Of a stretch of 64,000 bases of DNA, positions 43,108 to 54,767 are shown one piece after another. Every line of letters begins with the position of its first letter. Position 1 is the first letter of the stretch. The stretch covers positions 38,310,640 through 38,374,639 of the forward strand of contig NC_068365.1 in NCBI RefSeq assembly GCF_020536995.1. The letters run 5' to 3'. The notes under the pieces are model-generated. The model was not told the origin of the DNA, did not search any database, and saw only the letters and a list, made by a program, of their open reading frames with translations. The DNA is from Dreissena polymorpha (Eukaryota > Mollusca > Bivalvia > Myida > Dreissenidae). The translations under genes and the position numbers were made by a program.

Positions 43108-46100
43108 CTGTAACACACGAGGTGAAGTATATGGGTTTCGCTCTGGGAAAACTGGGCTTAATGCATGTGCTGAAAGTGTCGTCACATGTTAGCCTGCGCA
43201 GTCTGCAGAAGTTAATCAGCGACAACACTTTCTGCCGAGTTTGAATTTTCATAATAATTATTGGTAACTTTTACATCATCAAGCAACTATACTTTTATCA
43301 AATATAAAGTGAACGGATGCTAAAATTCCCTATTCTAATGTAAAGGACATATTCCCAATAAATTAAGAAAAACCCATGAAACATCCACCAAACGAAACAC
43401 ATTTTCTCTTTTTTCCGCATAAAAATATTAAGTCAATTAAAGTACAAGAAAGTAGCTATAACTTAATAGGTTTGTAGCTCTAACTTCATAGGTTTGTGCT
43501 ATCTAATGGCTTAACAAAAATGGTGTAAAAAATGTATCATACATGATTATAACAAGAGATGTGTTTGTCAGAAACACAATGCCCCCCTTCTGCTGTGAAG
43601 CCATATATTTGACCTTTGACCTTGAAGGATGACCTTGACCTTTCACCACTCAAAATGTGCAGCTCCATGAAATACACATGCATGCCAAATATCAAGTTGC
43701 TATCTTCAATATTGCAAAAGTTATGCCCAATATTTAAGTTTTTGGACGGACTTACCAACAATTAAAAAACTCTATGCCACACTTCAGGGGCATAACAATT
43801 GGGGGTCATGGAGAATAACTGCCATTTGAGATTGATGTTAATTATGAAAATATTTTTGATGTTTGATGTTTGTTCAATACAATAAAAAATACAAAAAAAT
43901 TCCCTGCCATTATAAAACAATTTCTTTCACCAATGAAGTCTTGAACTTCACTGAATTTGATTAAACACAGAACTTTTCTGACTTTTAATCAACCTTAAGA
44001 CAAGTTCTAGGAAAGAAATCATTTAAAGAATTGCTTCAACAAAACCTTAATGTTCTTGAAAGGAAAAAAAGACATAACTGTTAAACATAATTTAAATATA
44101 TTGATATCCCATTAACCCTTACAGTGCTGGAACCAAATTTTGAAGGCCTTTGCAAACAGTTTGGATCCAGATGAGACGCCACAGAACGTGGCGTCTCATC
44201 AGGATTCAAACTGTTTGCTATTCTGATAGTATTCTTTGAAAAAAAACGAAGAAAATGATTATTTTAGAAATTCAGCAGACGACATTTTAGCAGACGACAA
44301 ATTTCCCAGCATGCAAAGGGTTAATAGCAATAAGGATTCTTCATCATCCCAGGTTTGAGATTCTGCTAATATTGAAATGTATAAACAAAGACCATACAAT
44401 TTTCAAGAAGAAACCTTTCAGAATTCAGGATTTTGTGCTTTTGATCAATGGTGAAAATTAATGGTTGTGTGCTTTTAATGAGCGTTCAGTCATCAAGATT
44501 GTGTGCTTTTAATCCGCCTTCAGATTTCATTATTTTCAGCTTTAAATCAGGCATCGGAATTAATAATTTTCAACTTTTAATCAGTCAAAAGTTTTTTCCT
44601 CAAACATCACTCTACCTTTAATTCCCATTTTCCTGAACTCATTCAAGTTTGCGTCAGGAAATCGAGTCCAGTGGAACTTGCAGAGATCTGCGTCTGTAGG
44701 CAGTGTCTCAGAGAAGGCAGGGGAGTTGTAGGCGTCCTTTAGGTACCGCCATAAGTTACGGTACGTCTTCGGTATCTCGTAACCTCGAAAATACTGAAAG
44801 GTTAGGGGAAACATTGCATAATATAGTTTCCAGTTTAATGATATGCACACAGTACAAGAAGTGAGTCCTGTTCTGGGAAAACTGGGCTAAATGCATGTTT
44901 GTACAGGCACATGCTCATACGGGTCAACACTTTCCGGCTAAACTGGCTTTTTTAAAGAGACTTATTTTAAACAAAAACAAGAGGGCCATGTTGGCCCTGT
45001 ATCGCCAGGGTTTTTTTGGCCCGATTTTATAGCCGAAATTTGGCTATGTTCCCAATCTCAAAAAGTATACTTTTTTCAAAATGTGGCAAAAAAATCCCTA
45101 TTTCCAAAAAAAAAAAAAAAAAATTATTTTTTTTTTAGAAAGAAGTCTAATGCTTATTTTATCTCAATTTTAATTAAATTACATCTAATAAAGTATTATA
45201 TGATTATGTTCTTTTAATTTGAATGATTATAAAGAGTTATATCAAATTTAGTATTTCCCTAATCAGTGGACTTTTCATGTGGAAAAAAAGGCTAATGAAT
45301 TTATTTTCCCAATTTCATGAAAATGCTGATAAAATTCCCAATTCCAAAGCCATGGGCTATCTTCCCAAAAAGTGGAATAAAAACCTGATCGCTCCACTGT
45401 TTTTTATGCGAAAAAAGCGTGCAATGCGCATGGGTTGAAATGTACTCAAGCATGTGACTTTCTCTTCTATCCCTCGTCCCACTGGGCGCTTAAAGTTGGA
45501 AGGTTGAGCATTTTTATACATGGAAAACGTTACTACGGTGTTAACTAAACAGACTAAAAAGCCCGGGAATTGTCGCACAGGTCCTTTGCTTATAATGTAG
45601 GTACATTTATCTCTCCATAAGATATTGTCTTTCTTTCTATTTCACATATTTTTAGATGATTAAGATCAAATCTACGCATGTTCTACAAGATTAATGAAAG
45701 TTCCTTCATTCAATCATGAATCTTTTTCCAAAATTCCAAAAAGTGTTTTTAGGTTTCAAAGTTTCTGTTACTTATATAGTTCATGACATATGCAAAATAC
45801 CTAATGACGTAGATCACAGGGCTCTCGCTAGGATTTTAAAACAGGAGTCCATGGACTCCTTCCTTGGAAAAAGTAGGAGTCCAAAAGGAAAAAGAAGAAG
45901 TCCAAAAGGAAAAAGTAGGAGTCCAGTTGCATTTTGCACACATCTTCAAATTTTTAGCAAAATATACATAATTTTCTTATTGGTTTTATTATTAAAAACC
46001 CACATTACACTAGTCCTTACTTGAATGTCTAGTTTTAATCAGTGTAGATGCAATTAACAAAACACATTCTTTATCAAATGCCAAATTCGACAATCGCCAG

Positions 46101-49100
46101 AAAGGGGTAATATTAGCCATATAGAACTAATCATTTAATTACCACTCTTTACTTCAAATACGGCAAATATTCGGTAGAAAGATAAAAAGTGGTCAGCTTA
46201 GAAATATTTATTTATGGGTATTGTCACGTTGTTTTTTTCACTTGCTAATCTCTTTATACAATTTAGCGTCCAGTTCCTATTTTGTGGGCAGACGATGATA
46301 TTAACTGTGTATTCAATGTATACAGTGTCTGCGCATGAATCATGAATGACCACATATTATCCGATAGCTCCACCCATTCTCACATTTCATTTGACAACGT
46401 CATTTCATGTGTAAGCGAGCTTGATATTGATTGGCCCAGCTAGCATGCGCGCTTCCATAATAAAAAGGTCACGCGTGGTTGCTTACTATGGTGCAGACCG
46501 GGTTTCGCTTTTTGTTTGAATGCTTACGCTGACAATAAAAACAAATTGAAAACCAGTCCAGATTTGAATGGCGGACAATTTCGGCACATTTCAACTGCTT
46601 GATACGATGCAATTTTCGATATTTTTATTGCAAAAAACGTGCGTACCAGAGACTCTGGATTGGTTTGGAACATGCGTCCTTTTTCAAATTTATGCATAAA
46701 AATACGCATAATTAAGCGTTTCCGAGAGCCCTGGATCACCTGAACTTTACTTAATTCTTGAGGCATTAGTGAGTGTAGCAGGATTATTAACGTGGTGAAG
46801 AAATTGTTTATTGTACAAAGAAGATATTTGCCTGAGGAAACATAAAGTTACGAGTTTTTCAGGTTCATGAAGTGCCGAAAGGCAGTAGGAATGATAACTT
46901 TGTAGAGGTTGTTTGTTAAACAAAGTTAATGTTTATGAGACAAAAAATTAAATTATAATTCATCAAGATGTTGCGATCATGGCAACACTACTTGCATATG
47001 GCGTGAGGTTTAAAGAGATATCATGACAAACAAGGGCTGTTTGTAAAACATGCATGCCCCCCACAGGGATGGAAACTAACATTTTACAATTGGTTGCCTA
47101 CACGGGCAACCATCTTTTGTATTTTGGTTGCCCAGCTAAAGACTAACGAGCCCAGTACCATGTTCATGTAGTGTCATGTGTATATAAGACTTTCTTTATA
47201 TAAAATTAAAGATAAATAAACAACAACATTGCTTCATTGACAAACTGTCTCAGTTTTATGTCACAAGTCTGAGTTTAATCATTTTATTGGCTTTGATAAA
47301 TGCATTTTATTAAACTAATTATTAACTCACAGACGCAACTTTTATTAAATGTTAAATTGCAATGAATTGTTTCAAGCTTAAAAGCAATTTGCCCAGCCGG
47401 ACTACTAACTTTTGAATTTGAGTTGCCCAGGCCAAAATGTACTGGCCCCGGGCAGGGGTTTTTTTTACTAAGAAAGTGACGCCGATATTCGGCGTCTTCC
47501 CCTACCAGAATTTTTCCCCTAAAAATAACATTTCCCCCAAAAAAATATAATTTTCACCCAAATATAATATTTTACCCTCAAAGACATGTTTTTTTTCTTT
47601 TGGGAAAGTCGACACGTATCCAATTTGTACCATGTACAACGATCTCGCTCTCTCTCTCTCTCTCCCGACAAACACTCAAATCTGGGAATCCCAGTGATTC
47701 TATATATAGCTCTTAAAGTATGTCATGGAAACCGGGTAACTAATCGTATTAATCATGTGACTATTTTACTGGATTCCGGTCTTGCGCGAGAAGGGTGTTT
47801 CGTCAATTAATTACCGGAAACCAGTCGAATTTTCATCCGGGTTATATGAAAGCCAAGATATAAACGTTAAAACAGAAAAAAAGTCTCACAATTGGCGTTC
47901 ATACACGAACAAAATAAAACGATCGGACTCGGAAAATATTAATTGCGTTGACGCATTTTTTAAGAATGAATCATCAAAAACCGTTGAAACCCAGCAGGAT
48001 TCGGAGGTACATGTTATCAACATCGATTAATACTGTCGGATTATTGTGAAAGTGAAAGTAGACAATCGGCAGCTGCCGCACCTTTCCCTTCCAATACTGT
48101 AGCAGATCTATATCGTCAACCCATTCATCATGAAATTGAAATCATAATATTGACATCGTTCCCCGGCCCCAGTTGAAAACATTTCTCATTATTAGATCTA
48201 CACCTGCAACTATATTTAGGACTTTGACTTTAATATCATACTTGTTCATGTGTTTAAGAACAAAAAGGTCAGAGACATGCCTCTTTTTTTAAAACAAAAC
48301 CTGAAGTCTGTAGGCGAGTTATAGACATTAAAATTTTTTCCCCAAATATGTCTCTTTTGCGCTCGATTTTCCCCTTTTACCCAGCGTCCAGCGTCTTCCC
48401 CTTTTTCTAAAAAAAACCCCTGCCGGGCTCACGGGCATCCACTAATTTCCATCCCTGCCCCATATGGGCTGTCCGTTGTAGTGACAGCCATTGTGTGAAT
48501 ACGTTTTTTGTCACTGTTACCTTGACCTTTGACCTAGTGACCTGAAAATCAATAGGGGTCATCTGCGAGTCACGATCAATGTACCTATGAAGTGTTATGA
48601 TCCTAGGCAAAAGCATTCTTGAGTTATCATCCGAAAATCATTTTACTATTTCGGGTCACCGTGACCTTGACCTTTTACCTTGTGACCTCAAAATCAATAG
48701 GGGTCATCTGCGAGTCATGATCAATCTACCCATGAAGTTTCATGATCCTAGGCGTATGCGTTCTTGAGTTATCATCCGGAAACCATTTTACTATTTCGGG
48801 TCACCGTGACCTTTGACCTAGTGACCTCAAAACCAATAGGGGTCATCTGCAAGTCATGATCAATCTACCTATGAAGTTTCATGATCCTAGCCCCAAGCGT
48901 TCTTGAGTTATCATCCGGAAACCACCTGGTGGACGGACCGACAGACCAACCGACCGACATGTGCAAAGCAATATACCCCCTCTTCTTCGAAGGGGGGCAT
49001 AACAATAAGCTTGACCTAACTTTTCTTTACAGAGATTTTTTTCCTTCTTTATAAAGTACCGGTAAACGGCAGTTTCCCAATTTCGAAAAAACTACAAATT

Positions 49101-52100
49101 TCCCAATTGCTGGCCTAAAAATTCCCAATTTGAGGTGAAAAAAAAAAATAAAAATTTTTTTTGGATAATGCAACATTTTGTTAGTTTCCCTGTGCAGCTC
49201 TATGGTTTGAACCTAGGTAAATATAATATTGACAGCTTGAAAACACTTAGTTATCAATTTTAAAGTATTTGGGAGCATAAAATCAAATACACCAATTTCC
49301 CAATTTGAGGGTTTTACGACTCGATTTTTCCCAATTTGAGGGTTTTCACGACTCAATTTTTCCAAATTGGACCTGTACGGGTACTTTTCCCAATTGGAAA
49401 AAAAATGGCTGCTTTACTTTTTCCATCTGACATTGGTTACCTGTCATGTTTGTTTTTGAAAAATACTAGGATTGCCATATAATGAAATAAGGTATCTGAC
49501 CTATTCTTTGATAGGTTGCAAGTAATAGACTTAGCGACAGTCATGTTATAAACAAGGGGATTGTTCACAGCATCAGTGTAATGTTGTTATAAATCACGTT
49601 CAACCCAGTCCCTATGTGAGGGCTGTCTAGATTGTCTCACCTTGCCTGCCACGATGATGTGCTGCAGACGAGGAAGGAGGAAGCAGTCAGTGTAGGAGAG
49701 CATGTCTCCCTCCAGGAACGTGCTGTCATTGGTGGCCAGGTGGTCCTCTACAGACTGCAGGATATTAGTCAACACCCCCTCGGACTTCAAACCCTTCATG
49801 AACGCGTTGAATTGCTGAAGACAAAATGAAGGAGTTTACTAAGTGAAGTCTGAAAAATGATTTCAATGAATTGCTAAGTTGTTCAGGGTGAAAATTCTTT
49901 CCAATTCAAAAAGAATTTATTTTCCCAAATGTCTGCCAATATTCCAAAGTCAAGTTTTTAATTTATTATTTAAAACATGTGTGTTTTTTTCCATTCAAAA
50001 CCAGGTCCGGTAATCTGCCCCCATTCCCAATGGAGACAAGAAACCGTCAGAGACAGGTGATGCTCCCCAAAGGTTTTTTGTCACAATATTGCACTATATA
50101 TTAAAAACAAGGGACAAAATTGTCACAAAACCAGGTTTTCATTGTGAAAAAAAAATCTGATAAAGGGAGAAAACTCAATCTGAACTTTTGAAATGACCAA
50201 AAAAAATTAACCCCCTTTGTAAGTTTTTTTTTTTTTTAAATCTATTTTTAGTTGAGGCGACCTTGACATTGGAGATATTGACGTGATTCTTTCGTGGGAC
50301 ACACCGTCCCATGATGGTGAACAAATGTGCCAAATGATTTTAAAATCTCACAATGAATGACATAGTTATGGCCAGGACAAGCTCATTTATGGCCATTTTT
50401 GACCTTTGAACTCAAAGTGTGACCTTGACCTTGGAGATATCGACGTAATTATTTCGCGCGACACACCGTCCAATAATGGTGAACAAATGTGCCAAATGAT
50501 TTTAAAATCTGACGATGAACAACATAGTTATGGCTCGGACAAGCTCATTTATGGCCATTTTTGACCTTTGAACTCAAAGTGTGACCTTGACCTTGGAGAT
50601 ATCGACGTAATTATTTCGCGCGACACACCGTCCAATGATGGTGAACAAATGTGCCAAATGATTTTAAAATCTGACAATGAACGACATAGTTATGGCCCGG
50701 ACAAGCTTATTCCGCCAGCCCGCCCGCATTCGCCAATCTAATAACCAGTTTTTTCCTTCGGAAAACCTGGTTAAAAAGGAAACGTCTTAAGGGGCATAAC
50801 TTTGGACAAATTAATACGATGGATGGTTTAGCAACTTAAAAATTTCAAAGGGCTATAACTCTCTAAATAAATCATCTAACTAGAACCCACAAATAACATG
50901 TGCATCTCCTCAAGGTAGGTAAACTTTCCATAAAGCTTCATTGAATTCCAGTCAGTAGTTGGGGGACAAGAATTGCACTACATGCACATGTACAGTTAAT
51001 GGAAAATTTCAAAGGGCCATAACTCTGTGAAAAATCATCCGACCAGAACCGGCTGATAATATGCACATCTCCTCTTGGTAGTGAAGCTTCCCATAAAGTT
51101 TAATTGAATTCCAGTCATTAATTGCTGAGAAATAGCCCGGACAAAAATTATGCACGGACGGATGGACACACACGCACGGACAGACGAAGCGGCGACAATA
51201 ATTTTTTGCTAAAAAGTATGGGAGCTAAACGTTGCCGATAGAAGGTTTCAAAAAAAATATAAAATACTTTGTTCAATTCCCATCCATATAAGTTCAACCA
51301 TAGTAAATATTATACTGAAAACACTTGTATTCTCAATTTTGAAGCATTTTTAGCAAAACAGCAACACCATTAATTTCCCCATTTTAGTCAAAACGCCGCA
51401 AATTTTCCCAATCCAAAGGGACCCAGCCCCATTCCCAAAATGGTGAAAAAAACAATGAATCTCCTTATAAGTTACACCTTAGACAATGTATTGTTACAAA
51501 CCCTGATTCTCAATTTTATACCATTTGCAAGGAAAAAAACACACAACTTAACTTACCAATTTAAGTAAAAAATCTAAAAAGTTTTTGAACCGCAGACAGA
51601 ACAATAATGATTACAGAGTTGAAATATAGTCTATACAAACTTACAGAGTTGAAATAGAGTCTGGATAAACTGAAGTTAGTTCTTGCTCCCCACTCCGAAA
51701 GGATAAAGCGTAAAACTTTAAACCGTAATAAAATAATTGCAGTATATATGCATTGAAAAAAAAACGTCTTTGCGAAAAATGTCTGTTGTGATAGGCAAAG
51801 TATTTACTTGTTAATATGTACATGTCATTTTAGGTCCAAACATTTTTATTTTTGCAAAACTGCCAAAACAAACTTTTTACCGTGGAAATGCCATCTATTT
51901 TCCCCAATATGTGATCTTTCAAGTTCTTTGGCCTTTTCAAATGTGGACAGTCGAAATTCACTGAATCAAAGAAGTCTTCCACCTTGTCAGCAGACTCGGG
52001 CATAACACCAGCGATTGACTGTCCATTAATGTCTTTACCACTAATCCCCTCAACAAACGGGTAAATTTTAGCCCTGTTTTTGTCTTTAAAGTCTGCTGGT

Positions 52101-53206
52101 GGGTTCACTTGACTCACAGTCCACACTTTAAAGTCAACATTTTTCTCCTGAGCAAGGATGTAAGAAAGCATAAATCCTTGCTGACTCATAGGACACGCCC
52201 CTTGTGTTTCGTTGTCAATCAGTGATGCCTGAAAATAGTCAATTAGCCATAATTAAAGTAACTAAGCAATATGTGTTTGTTGGCCAAAAAAAAGTTCCCT
52301 TCATGCAACAGTAATATTTCAATTGTTGTTTGTTTACAACTTATTTTAATACTGATAAAAATCAATAACAAACCAATATTGTAGATACGTGTATTGTAGA
52401 TGAAGTATCTTCAAAAAAAACATGTACAGTAAGACAGACTAATAATGGTAAATTATGTAAACGCAGAGTTTCCAATCCATCATGTACGGAAGTAAAATCC
52501 ATTTATCAAATTCCAATTTATTCATAGTGGAATTTCTACTTCAGGTCATGCAACAAAAACTAAATGATGCAACACCGGATCCCTTATAGAGTGTTGACTG
52601 GAGATCTGCTTAGACAATAGAATATGACATGCTAAAAATTTTGTGATTTTGGTGCATGTATTAGGTCATTTTACAGTCGCATTAATCATACGCCCTTAAC
52701 ATAAGTTTATAGAAATCCTTTCACCTAAAAAAGAAATCGATAATACACAGCTTTAACTATCTTTAATTTCAACTTCTGAATATTTTACCTAAAGCATGCC
52801 TATTGGTTTATCTCAACATTCAAATGCCGACCCTGGGTTTGGTTACTTTCCCCCTCCCCCTCCATTGGGCTTAAGGTTAATTTCCAACCAAGAACAATAA
52901 CTCCAACCACTTGTGAATATTGGTAAACGCGTGTATTTGTACACATTGACAACTTGGTATCAACATAAAAAACATATGGCACATGAAAACACTAGTACCT
53001 AATAAAAAGAATCTAAAGCTTACATTGTACTGAAATTAATAAGCAGGTGACAGTTCGCGATATGTGCTCGAAAATTCCAGGGACAAGCGAGTAATAAAGT
53101 AAGTTTAATTGGTGCATACCCGAATATACAGATCGTATTTTGGAATATCGCTCGTTTCATCAGGCGCCTGTGTCCCGTTGGCAACATCTGTGCCGTCGTC
53201 ACTCAT
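42983..53206 (-). CDS. CLIC: Chloride intracellular channel protein (CLIC), 5 coding exons, 303 residues
   Basis: Exons on the - strand: 53206-53120, 52228-51881, 49814-49641, 44793-44616, 43107-42983 (TAG at 42985-42983). All have GT/AG borders; phases 0,0,0,1. The GST-fold N-terminal domain carries the CLIC redox motif as GACPMSQ (Cys41), like vertebrate CPFSQ. The all-helical domain has TDCFLLPRL (vertebrate ADCNLLPKL) and FRGYEIPKTYRNLWRYLKDAY (vertebrate YRGFTIPEAFRGVHRYL). CLICs are soluble glutathione-S-transferase-like proteins that can insert in membranes, with roles in chloride conductance, redox enzymology and tubulogenesis. The protein ends in an unusual tail, DATLKD-like then acidic DDDDVVDDMDD, beyond the usual ~250-residue core. 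All introns hold transposons. Confidence 0.93.
43138..43250. mobile_element. Palindromic MITE, family A, left half
   Basis: 'cgctctgggaaaactgggct' to 'gcgacaacactttctgccga', in CLIC intron 4. Confidence 0.7.
43545..43805. repeat. Bivalve-type interspersed repeat
   Basis: Starts 'aacaagagatgtgtttgtca' and includes 'tttgacctttgaccttg' and 'atgccaaatatcaagttgct'. This layout is common in bivalve genomes (from memory). Non-coding, CLIC intron 4. Confidence 0.65.
44112..44324. mobile_element. TTAA-type MITE, family C
   Basis: TTAACCCTTACAGTGCTGG to CAGCATGCAAAGGGTTAA, with full hairpin. In CLIC intron 4. Confidence 0.85.
44616..44793 (-). CDS. CLIC: CLIC exon 4
   Basis: Acceptor 'aacctttcag', donor GTAGAG. 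59 codons plus one base: YFRGYEIPKTYRNLWRYLKD, then AFSETLPTDADLCKFHWTRF. Covers the C-terminal helices of the GST-like fold. Confidence 0.95.
44867..44975. mobile_element. Palindromic MITE, family A, partial
   Basis: 'ttctgggaaaactgggctaa' to 'aagagacttattttaaac'. Confidence 0.65.
45006..45387. mobile_element. Short hAT-like MITE, 382 bp
   Basis: Ends CAGGGTTTTTTTGG and GGAATAAAAACCTG, imperfectly inverted; flanks ATCGC on both sides (45001-45005 and 45388-45392). It has split an older repeat beginning 'aacaagagggccatgttggc' at about 44977. Confidence 0.75.
45393..45811. other. CLIC intron 3, unannotated
   Basis: No clear repeat or exon seen beyond the remainder of the split older repeat. 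Confidence 0.35.
45817..46733. mobile_element. hAT-like MITE, 917 bp
   Basis: Left end CAGGGCTCTCGC, right end TTCCGAGAGCCCTG; flanks GATCA on both sides (45812-45816 and 46734-46738). Near the left end 'aggagtcc' repeats several times, echoing the 'caggagtcaatgacccctgg' near 2210. Confidence 0.82.
47064..48457. mobile_element. hAT-like MITE nested in an older repeat and itself interrupted
   Basis: Left end CAGGGATGGAAACTAAC, right end CTAATTTCCATCCCTG; flanks CCCCA on both sides (47059-47063 and 48458-48462). Without the inner element (47453-48422) and its target copy it is about 420 bp. It contains 'ggttgcccag' motifs. Confidence 0.85.
47453..48422. mobile_element. Innermost hAT-like MITE, 970 bp
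   Basis: Left end CAGGGGTTTTTTTTACTA, right end TTCTAAAAAAAACCCCTG; flanks CCGGG on both sides (47448-47452 and 48423-48427). An 82-codon + strand frame at 47782-48030 (KIKRSDSENINCVDAFFKNE) looks somewhat protein-like and may be a remnant of a transposase N-terminus or captured exon; this is weak. Confidence 0.85.
49030..49411. mobile_element. Short hAT-like MITE, 382 bp
   Basis: Ends CAGAGATTTTTTTCC and GGAAAAAAAATGGCTG; flanks CTTTA on both sides (49025-49029 and 49412-49416). Shares interior with 8696-9080 and has the same counted length as 45006-45387. It ends about 230 bases before CLIC exon 3. Confidence 0.75.
49641..49814 (-). CDS. CLIC: CLIC exon 3
   Basis: Acceptor 'attttgtcttcag', donor GTGAGA. 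58 codons, QFNAFMKGLKSEGVLTNILQ to YTDCFLLPRLQHIIVAGK, joining the two domains of the fold. Confidence 0.95.
49815..50124. other. CLIC intron 2, upstream part
   Basis: Contains 'cagggtgaaaattctttcc' at about 49885, possibly one end of another hAT-like element; no partner end found. Confidence 0.3.
50125..50775. repeat. Interspersed repeat with inverted ends and about three internal tandem units
   Basis: Begins 'aaccaggttttcattgtg' and ends 'ttcggaaaacctggtt', an inverted pair. The body has units of about 175 bp with 'gaccttgaccttggagatat', 'gacacaccgtcc' and 'gaacaaatgtgccaaatga'. Confidence 0.75.
50776..51235. repeat. Interspersed repeat, two related halves
   Basis: 'atttcaaagggctataactc' and 'atttcaaagggccataactc' head two related segments; ends in 'acggacggatggacacac'. 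A typical bivalve repeat, non-coding. Confidence 0.6.
51236..51880. other. CLIC intron 2, remainder
   Basis: 'ttcccaatccaaaggg' and 'caattcccatcc' stretches resemble the short hAT-like family, but ends were not resolved. Confidence 0.3.
51881..52228 (-). CDS. CLIC: CLIC exon 2 (redox motif)
   Basis: Acceptor 'gactattttcag', donor GTAAAA. 116 codons, ASLIDNETQGACPMSQQGFM onwards to GKIDGIST. Carries the CPMS active-site-like motif and most of the thioredoxin-like domain, including the cis-proline region (SIAGVMPESADKVEDFF). Confidence 0.95.
52229..53119 (-). other. CLIC intron 1
   Basis: No repeat or exon recognised. Confidence 0.5.
53120..53206 (-). CDS. CLIC: CLIC exon 1 (start)
   Basis: ATG at 53206-53204 in the context 'gcagaaATGagt'; MSDDGTDVANGTQAPDETSD then IPKYDLYIR and donor GTATGC. 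The IPKYDLYIR strand precedes the redox motif as in other CLICs. Confidence 0.9.
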
Positions 53207-53289
53207 TTCTGCAGCGTTTTGGCTTCAGAAAACTTGGTAAATTTTAACTTTCAATCACTTTCGGCCTCGCCCCAAATAATATGGTGAAA

Positions 53290-53330
53290 GCGCATGCGCG
53301 AAAAGCCGGATACTCTTACACGTCACGTGT
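53290..53330 (-). promoter_or_regulatory. Candidate CLIC promoter elements
   Basis: GCGCATGCGCG at 53290-53300, about 85 bases upstream of the CLIC start codon, fits the NRF-1 consensus, a palindromic core-promoter site of TATA-less genes. An E-box CACGTG sits at 53324-53329 with an overlapping CRE-like ACGTCA. Local GC rises compared with the flanks. Motif match only. Confidence 0.4.
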
Positions 53331-54767
53331 CTAATATCTTCTATCTCACAATGCTATGAATAATTATCAAATAAATTTTCTCAAATGCAAAAACATTTGT
53401 GTGCGCAGTAAAATGCGCGCACTATTTTTTTAGCTAAACTATATAAGGGCATAACTTGAAAAATATTTTATAATGTTATAAATATAAAAATATATACCAA
53501 AACAAAACTGAAACTAACAAGATACGCTAAACTACTAGTATATTTTTAACAAAGGTATAGGGTTGTGAGACTTAACATTAACGACTGTTTCAGGCACAAC
53601 CATCACTTTCAGCGTCCTTTAAACCATATAAATGAATTTAAGGTTCGGAATACTATCAAATTAACCACGGTCGATTAAATTGCAACAGTTAGCAAGACGT
53701 TTGAGACAGGGACGTAATTAACGCCCCGTGTTTTAAGTTTATTTTATTTAGATTTACACAAACCCTATCAAACCCGCGCACTTGACGCCCACTAAATAAG
53801 CCTAATAAGATAGTATGCTATGTGGCTAAGTGTTTTTTCTGTCGATTTATGTAATTTAGAGAATGTAGATCTACTGTAATTAGCTTCAACAGCATCCATA
53901 CTGTATTGCAAATGGTCCATAGCAAAAGTTATATGATAAAATGCACATACACAATGCTTCTTTAATGCACCAAAAAACATATAAAATACACGTATTCTAT
54001 AGGTCTTTGAATGCACGACAATCAGAGAAAGCTGGGCAAATTTCATGAAATTTCTATAAAAAAAACAAACTTAAGTGCCTTAATTAACAAACAAACATTC
54101 AGTTGACAAGAAAGTTTTTTTACTTATGCATGTTTACTGCCCGACTTTCTTGGTTAATAATGTCAATGCAATTGTAATAAAGAATTCATTTGAGTTTATT
54201 TTCTTTGTTTTTTAAACATGAATAGACAAGATAGTCATTGTCATTGAAAGGATTATTTAGCGTCCAGACCAGAAAGAAGCTGGGCAAGACCATAACGTAT
54301 CTCTTAACTTAACACGACTATGCGTTGAACAGATGTTTCCATACACCATCAAAATACGCCGATAAGTTTAATATTGACTCGGGTTGCTAATAAAATTTGC
54401 AGCAGGCGAGATAAGTTCACACACTGCCTGATTGAACGCTGACTGATAAGAGACACTTGCTTGTTGACACAACGCCGGTTCTCAATCGTAAAAATACTCC
54501 TCCGGTCCGAAGAACAAACAAAATGTTATCTAAATTATTGTAGATGGTATTTGCAACAGGTTTAAAGTATACAACGGGGCAGGGTTCAAACTGGGCGTGG
54601 GTACTGGAATAGCGGGCGTGAAATGACATCGAAAACCAACCTAAATTAATGAGTTATCATACAGCCTACAAACATATACACAAAATGCACTTTCAAAATT
54701 AAGAGCCATTTATGTGCTTAAATATATACAAAATGTTCTGATAAAATAATTCAAAATACGTTAATAG
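53331..54767. other. Unannotated intergenic DNA upstream of CLIC
   Basis: AT-rich. No exon, RNA gene or clear repeat recognised. Confidence 0.4.

Larger units (their letters stand above)
47030..49005. repeat. Older interspersed repeat split by nested hAT-like elements
   Basis: Starts 'aacaagggctgtttgtaaaa' and resumes after the insertions at 48458 with 'tatgggctgtccg'. It then holds about three units of about 140-150 bp ('gaccttgacctttgacctag', 'caataggggtcatctgc', 'ttgagttatcatccg') and ends 'gaaggggggcataac'. Typical bivalve repeat. Confidence 0.75.

Noticed and set aside
46524-46766. 80-codon - strand frame at the right edge of a hAT-like MITE
   Set aside because: Crosses the transposon border and shows no family features.
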